Part shown: positions 59,471 through 64,000 of the stretch, one piece after another
Numbering within the stretch: the first letter of the stretch is position 1
Layout: each line of letters begins with the position of its first letter
From: Flaccisagitta enflata
Lineage: Eukaryota; Chaetognatha; Sagittoidea; Aphragmophora
Direction: 5' to 3'
Length of the DNA stretch: 64,000 nucleotides
NCBI GenBank assembly: GCA_965153355.1
Contig: OZ231126.1
Location: 27,528,001-27,592,000, forward strand
Notes under the pieces: generated by a model
The model's database searches: none
What the model saw: only the letters and a program-made list of their open reading frames with translations
What the model was told of the DNA's origin: nothing
Translations under genes and position numbers: made by a program

Positions 59471-62400
59471 ATGGAATTTCTCAGTCGGACGTTTTGGTTA
59501 TTCCTACTCCTTGCCTTCCCCACATTCAGCTTAGTTTCTCAAGGTAAGTTCATTCCTGGTCGATGTCAAATGCTTTACAGATCGTTTCAATGGTGACCCG
59601 CTCGTTTTTAGATGCGTCCTCGCATCTCTATATTTGGGTCCATTGGTAGGCCGGTCGGTCGGTATCGCATTCATAAAAAGCCTCAGAATCTTTCGCCTGT
59701 CCTAGTTTATAAGAACATCAAGGCTTCGAATGGCCCCAAAATTAAGAACATCTTAAGAACATATAAAGGCTTCAAATCTTAAAAAGAGAAAATTTTGCTT
59801 GAAGTAGTATTTAAAAAACATTAATAAAATACATAGATTTTTGTGTAATCAAGATGATATTTCATAATTTTTGATATAAATACTATGAAACATCCTCAGA
59901 TGTTAATGTTTAGCATTTGTTTAACAGTGCTTTATAGAAATATATTTGATATAATTGAATAATAGTATTATTCAAGGTTTCCTATAGTTTACATAGTATT
60001 CCAAATGAATTAAAAACGCTCTAAGAACGTTGAATGCTTTATTTCGCCTTGAAAATAAAAACATGGAGCCTTCATAAAACAAATGACGTTGTTATAAAAA
60101 AAGTGTATTTTTATTCATTCATGCATAGATTCATTCACTCATGGAAAACGCTCATTTATTAGCAACTTTCATTCATCCATTCTTAATCAGCGAGGTGCAC
60201 ATACTGGGCCTAACTTTTCCTCGTTTCCCCACACTCTTCGTGTTACAGGTTCTCCCGGCTTTGCTCGCGCGGAAGAGGATGCTCCTCCCGGTGGTGACGT
60301 CGTTGAAGGAGAGGAGGAAGAGGAGGATGCCGCCGAGGAAGATGACGAGGACGAAGTGGAGGATGACGAAGCTACCGTAGAGGATGAAGGCGACGGAGAC
60401 AAAGCGGACACGAAGCTAACGACGGAGGTGAATGCCACATTATTGAGTTTTCCATGTTAATGTTAATGTTCCTCTATGGTTCATACCTTCCTGTATATGA
60501 TGAGATATCAATTTATTTTTTCATGAAATTTATCTAACTTTGTCACAAATTTCCTCTTTGATTTCGCTGTGGTTAGTGGATGCCAAGAAGGTTGCTCATC
60601 GGGGAAAAGTTCGCCACATAATATTTTCACACTATTATCTTCCCTCTACCAATAGGGAGAAGATGAGGAGGAGGAGGTTGACGATGGTTCCTCCAAATCT
60701 TCCCCCGACGCTGACGCCACAATTCTCTTCGTTAAACCGGGGGCCTCGCCGGCAGCCATGGCCGCCGGAAAACTCGTCAGATTTCACGTCGGTTTTACCA
60801 ACAAAGGTATAAATGTTATTTTAACAGGCGCGGGCAGAATGGTTGATGATTAGCCACTAAGCGTAGAACGCCTAACCTAGAATGGTTGATGAGCCTCTAA
60901 ATGGAGAAGGCCTAACCCATGACCGCCTATGAAAGAATGAACCGCATCCCTCTTGGATGTTTCCGTTTTGCTAGAAAACTACTACTGTACGCTTAGGTGA
61001 ACGGGTGGTGAATAGGGGGGGGGGGGTGATGGGAGGGTGACGGCTACACTCTTTTTTTTTTTTTATAAGAACCTAGTTTATAAGAACATCAAGGCTTTGA
61101 ATAGCCCAAAAATTAAAAACATCTTAAGAACATCCAAAGGCCTCATATCTTGAGAAAAGAATTTCACTAAAGGTAATATTAAAAAAACATTAAGAAAACA
61201 TTTGAATTTTAGTATAATTGATATGATATCTTATGATTTTTGAATAAATATCATAAAAACATCCTGAGACTTTAATGATTAGCATCTGTTTTATCAATAT
61301 TTAATAGAAATATATTTACTATAATTGAGTAATAGTATATTATAAGGTTTCCTATAGTTTATATCATATTTAAAATTAAGAATGCTCTAAGAACATTGAA
61401 GGCTTCATTTGGTCTTTAAAATAAGAACATGAAGCCTTCGAAAAAAAAATAACGTTCTTATAAAAAAAAAGTGTATTTATTTTTCGTGGTGATGAGATCT
61501 GGGGCAGTGTGTGGGTAAATTGGTGGTGATTAGGGGGTGACGGGTAATTTTTTTTTCGTGGAGGTGAGATCTGGGGTAGCGTGTGTACTGTTGAGGTCAT
61601 TGGTGTTTCAGCGTGCATGATCGCTGATTAGCTTAAAGTTCTCGGTCAATTAGGTCGATTAGGGCAACTGATTACTGTAATTGATGTTGCATCGATGAAT
61701 TACCTACCTTGTAGATCGAGGGACAATCCACGATTGATTTTTCGATTGGTGGATGGTCAATAAAAGTTGCCCTTAGATATGCTTATCGGGGAAAAAGTGC
61801 ATTAATCTCTCTCTAACAAAAGTGTCTGGAGAAGGGATCCATTGATCTCTCTATAACAAAAGTTTGCCAATTGTACAAAGTTGTGAGTGTGAGGGAAAGT
61901 TTGCCATTCACAATTGGTATTGTTCATTATCACCTCCTCAAAAAAAAATCTCAGGTGGTAAAGACTTCTTGGTGGAATCGCTGGACGCGTCATTCCGTTA
62001 CCCTCAAGACTTTTCTTTCCACATTCAAAACTTTACGACGGCCGTGTACAATCGCGTGGTGGAGCCCAAACGTCAGGCCACCTTCGATTACGCATTCACG
62101 CCCAACGAAGCCTTCGCCGGACGACCATTCGGACTCGTCATCAATCTTAATTACAAAGACGCTGTGAGTATACCGAAAACAAGGTATCTTTGCTATGGCC
62201 ATATGATGTGCATTGTGCAACTGCAGTGGGAATGATCAGCGATGTGTAACGTTTCTCTCGCTTAACTTAACTTGAATACTACTTGATAATGACAAATGGT
62301 TGAAATTTTGTTCTTTCTTTAGGATGGAAATGTTTGGCAGAACGCCGTTTACAACGACACCATCACCGTCAACGAACCCGATGAAGGCTTGGATGGAGAA

Positions 62401-63970
62401 ACCTTTTTCCTCTACCTCTTCCTTGTTGCCATGGTAATCGTTAATGTTTAAGGATTAAGGATTTGGATAATGGATATCAGCCTTTGCCGTATATTTGAGA
62501 AAATTGTACATCAGACGCGTTTGTAGGCGCAAAAGCGTTATATGACCAGGCTTAGTCGTCTGTTTTTCAGGGGCGTAGGTGGAGACCGATATGTAATTAG
62601 GCAAATAAGGCTATCGAGCTGAGAGACCCTCGTTCATCAAACCATCGGTGAATTGCGTCGTTGACTTATCAGCATTTTTTCGCAGCGACGGCCTCGGCAC
62701 CGAAGGTCGTTGACAAGGCTGATAATTTGCTTTTAAACAACTTTTATCTTATCAGGTTGTTTTGCTTTTGGTCGCTGGTCAGCAGTTTTTAGGCTCGTTC
62801 TCCCGCAAACATCTTGGGTCAGGATCGTCATCCGCTTCGAAAACTTTAACCGAGCCAGGTTTGCGCGCGTTCGTTTTATTGGTTTGTTCCTTTAATAAAG
62901 TCTATTCATTTGTCTTTATTGTATCTTTTTAGTCGCGGACGAGCGACTCTATAAGAGGCTATGCCCGTCGGTCCGTCGGTGAGCACGAATCAAAAATTGG
63001 AAAAACCAGGGTTTCTGCCCCTGCCCACCCGTCCGCGACTGGTATCGGCCGTGTATCCGGCCTTGTTCCGTGGCTTTCGCTTCGCTGTCTATTTTGTCGT
63101 TGTATCCCGTCTTCCTGTCTCTTTCCTACTCCCTTCCTGTCTGACTTTCTTCCTGTCTGCCTCTTTCTTCCTGTCTGCCTCTTTCTTCCTGTCTGCCTCT
63201 TTCTTCCTGTCTGTCTTTCTTCCTGTCTGTCTTTCTTCCTGTCTGTCTTTCTTCCTGTCTTTCTTCCTGTCTGTCTTTCTTCCTGTCTGTCTTTCTTCCT
63301 GTCTGTCTTTCTTCCTGTCTGTCTTTCTTCCTGTCTGTCTTTCTTCCTGTCTGTCTTTCTTCCTGTCTGTCTTTCTTCCTGTCTCCTTCTGACTGTCACT
63401 CGTTCCGACTGTCCTTTGTCCTGACTGTCCTTCCTGACTGTCATTCTTACTGACTGTCCCTCTTTCTATCTGTCCCTCTTTCTATCTGTCCCTATTTCTG
63501 TTTGTCCTTCTTCCTGGCTGTCTATCTTGCTGTCTGTCTTTCTTTGTCTTTCTTTCTGTCTGTCTTTCTTCCTGTCTATCTTTCTTCCCTCTAGTCTAAT
63601 CTTTCTTTCTGTCCCCTTTTCCTACCTGTCTGTCTTCATGTTTCTTTCCTTCTTATCGGTCATTTTTTCTTTTCTGACCTTTCTCTAATTTCGTCTCTTC
63701 TTTTTTTTTACTTGTCCTTTCTATCGATCTTTTTTTGTCCATTTTTCTACGTTACATATGTATGTAATCCTCGTCTTTTACATCCGCCGTCCTTTAATTT
63801 CCTTCCTTCCAGGTGTGGAGATGGGCACGCAGAATGGGGGATTTTCGGGCGCAAACGGCGACATCGACATGAGTTGGATTCCCACCCAAAATCTCGTCAC
63901 CCTCACCAACTCTGGAAGTCCCAAACAAAGTCCTCGACAGCGTAAAGCTGGAAAACGACGAGAAGACTGA
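59471..63970 (+). CDS. SSR1: Translocon-associated protein subunit alpha (SSR1/TRAP-alpha)
   Basis: There are seven exons: 59471-59543, 60249-60427, 60656-60806, 61955-62163, 62323-62433, 62756-62858, 63813-63970. Phases match and the product is 327 aa. Exon 1 is a signal peptide ([20 protein letters not shown]). Exons 2-3 encode a very acidic luminal stretch and then ATILFVKPG. Exons 4-5 carry the conserved core: [48 protein letters not shown] and GLDGETFF. A transmembrane helix runs from about residue 232 to 251, followed by a basic cytosolic tail with VEMGT and [12 protein letters not shown]-alpha sits beside the Sec61 translocon in the ER membrane and helps insertion of some secretory proteins. 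Possible N-glycosylation sites are NFT and NDT. Introns 1 and 3 each contain a TA-flanked MITE of one family, and intron 6 contains a hairpin repeat plus a TTCCTGTC array. Confidence 0.96.
59605..59680 (+). repeat. Hairpin element, partial, stem GATGCG/CGCATC
   Basis: TTTTTAGATGCGTCCTCGCATC, then TCTATATTTGGGTCCATTGG and CGGTCGGTCGG. Left stem intact with its own sequence. No right segment recognised. In SSR1 intron 1. Confidence 0.65.
59697..60105. mobile_element. TA-type MITE in SSR1 intron 1
   Basis: CCTAGTTTATAAGAACATCAAGGC at the left (outer end lost) and TTATAAAAAAAGTG followed by TA at the right. Same family as 61047-61473 and the ends of 45234-47048. Confidence 0.7.
61047..61473. mobile_element. 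TA-type MITE in SSR1 intron 3
   Basis: 427 bp. Ends CACTCTTTTTTTTTTTT/ATAAGAAC and GTTCTTATAAAAAAAAAGTG, TA on both sides (61045-61046, 61474-61475). Interior AAGAACATCAAGGCTTTGAA and its partial inverse. Confidence 0.82.
62926..63067 (+). repeat. Hairpin element, subfamily GTCGCGGAC
   Basis: Left GTCGCGGAC (62932-62940), adjacent GCGAC, CTCTATAAGAGGCTATG, and right GTCCGCGAC (63031-63039), then GGCCGTGTATCCGGCC. In SSR1 intron 6. Confidence 0.88.
63110..63390 (+). repeat. TTCCTGTCTGTC array in SSR1 intron 6
   Basis: 12-bp TTTCTTCCTGTCTGTC-type units, decaying downstream to about 63600. The Asp/Arg/Gln/Lys frames are artefacts. Confidence 0.95.
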
Positions 63971-64000
63971 TTTCGAAATCCATTCGAGGACTCTTCTTTG

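Overview
The window is nuclear DNA from an intron-rich animal. It carries metazoan-type genes with GT-AG introns and consistent codon phases, surrounded by a dense population of short DNA-transposon-like elements, foldback repeats and simple repeats. I cannot name the species. The gene set and intron-rich, conserved proteins suggest a marine invertebrate, but this is inference.

Layout. (1) 1-21647, + strand: the 3' part of a RanBP9/10 (RanBPM) gene, from the LisH exon through CTLH and CRA to the stop. Two complete genes on the opposite strand sit inside its introns: a LIM-domain gene (5697-10565) and a proline dehydrogenase with a canonical EF-hand loop (12208-20761, 15 exons). (2) 21648-40323: about 18.7 kb almost without recognisable genes, made of MITEs with readable target-site duplications, a 3.4-kb inverted repeat, microsatellites and two weak exon candidates. 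(3) 40324-41751, - strand: a TPRG1/TPRG1L (Mover)-like gene. (4) 41752-48106: tandem repeats (22-bp and 18-bp minisatellites) and a 1.8-kb palindromic element inserted into an older repeat. (5) 48107-50608, - strand: an MFSD6-like major-facilitator transporter, complete in 7 exons. (6) 54226-56088, + strand: an ARF-family GTPase, complete in 5 exons, with a TATA box upstream. (7) 58316-59119, + strand: Mediator subunit MED8 in one exon. (8) 59471-63970, + strand: SSR1/TRAP-alpha, complete in 7 exons.

The genes are unrelated housekeeping functions (CTLH E3 ligase, proline catabolism, transport, vesicle traffic, transcription, ER translocation) and do not form a pathway. For every multi-exon model the exon phases agree at each junction and the total coding length is a multiple of three, which supports the boundaries.

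The most unusual signal is a dispersed family of roughly 100-155-bp elements. Each has a 9-nt left segment that is complementary both to a nearby 6-nt segment (short hairpin) and to a distal 9-nt right segment. Between copies these stems differ in sequence, yet the changes are compensated in the partner segments. Other readable events include a MITE inside one arm of an inverted repeat with the empty site preserved in the other arm, three hAT-like copies each with an exact 8-bp duplication, and two minisatellites whose unit variants are sorted into ordered blocks.
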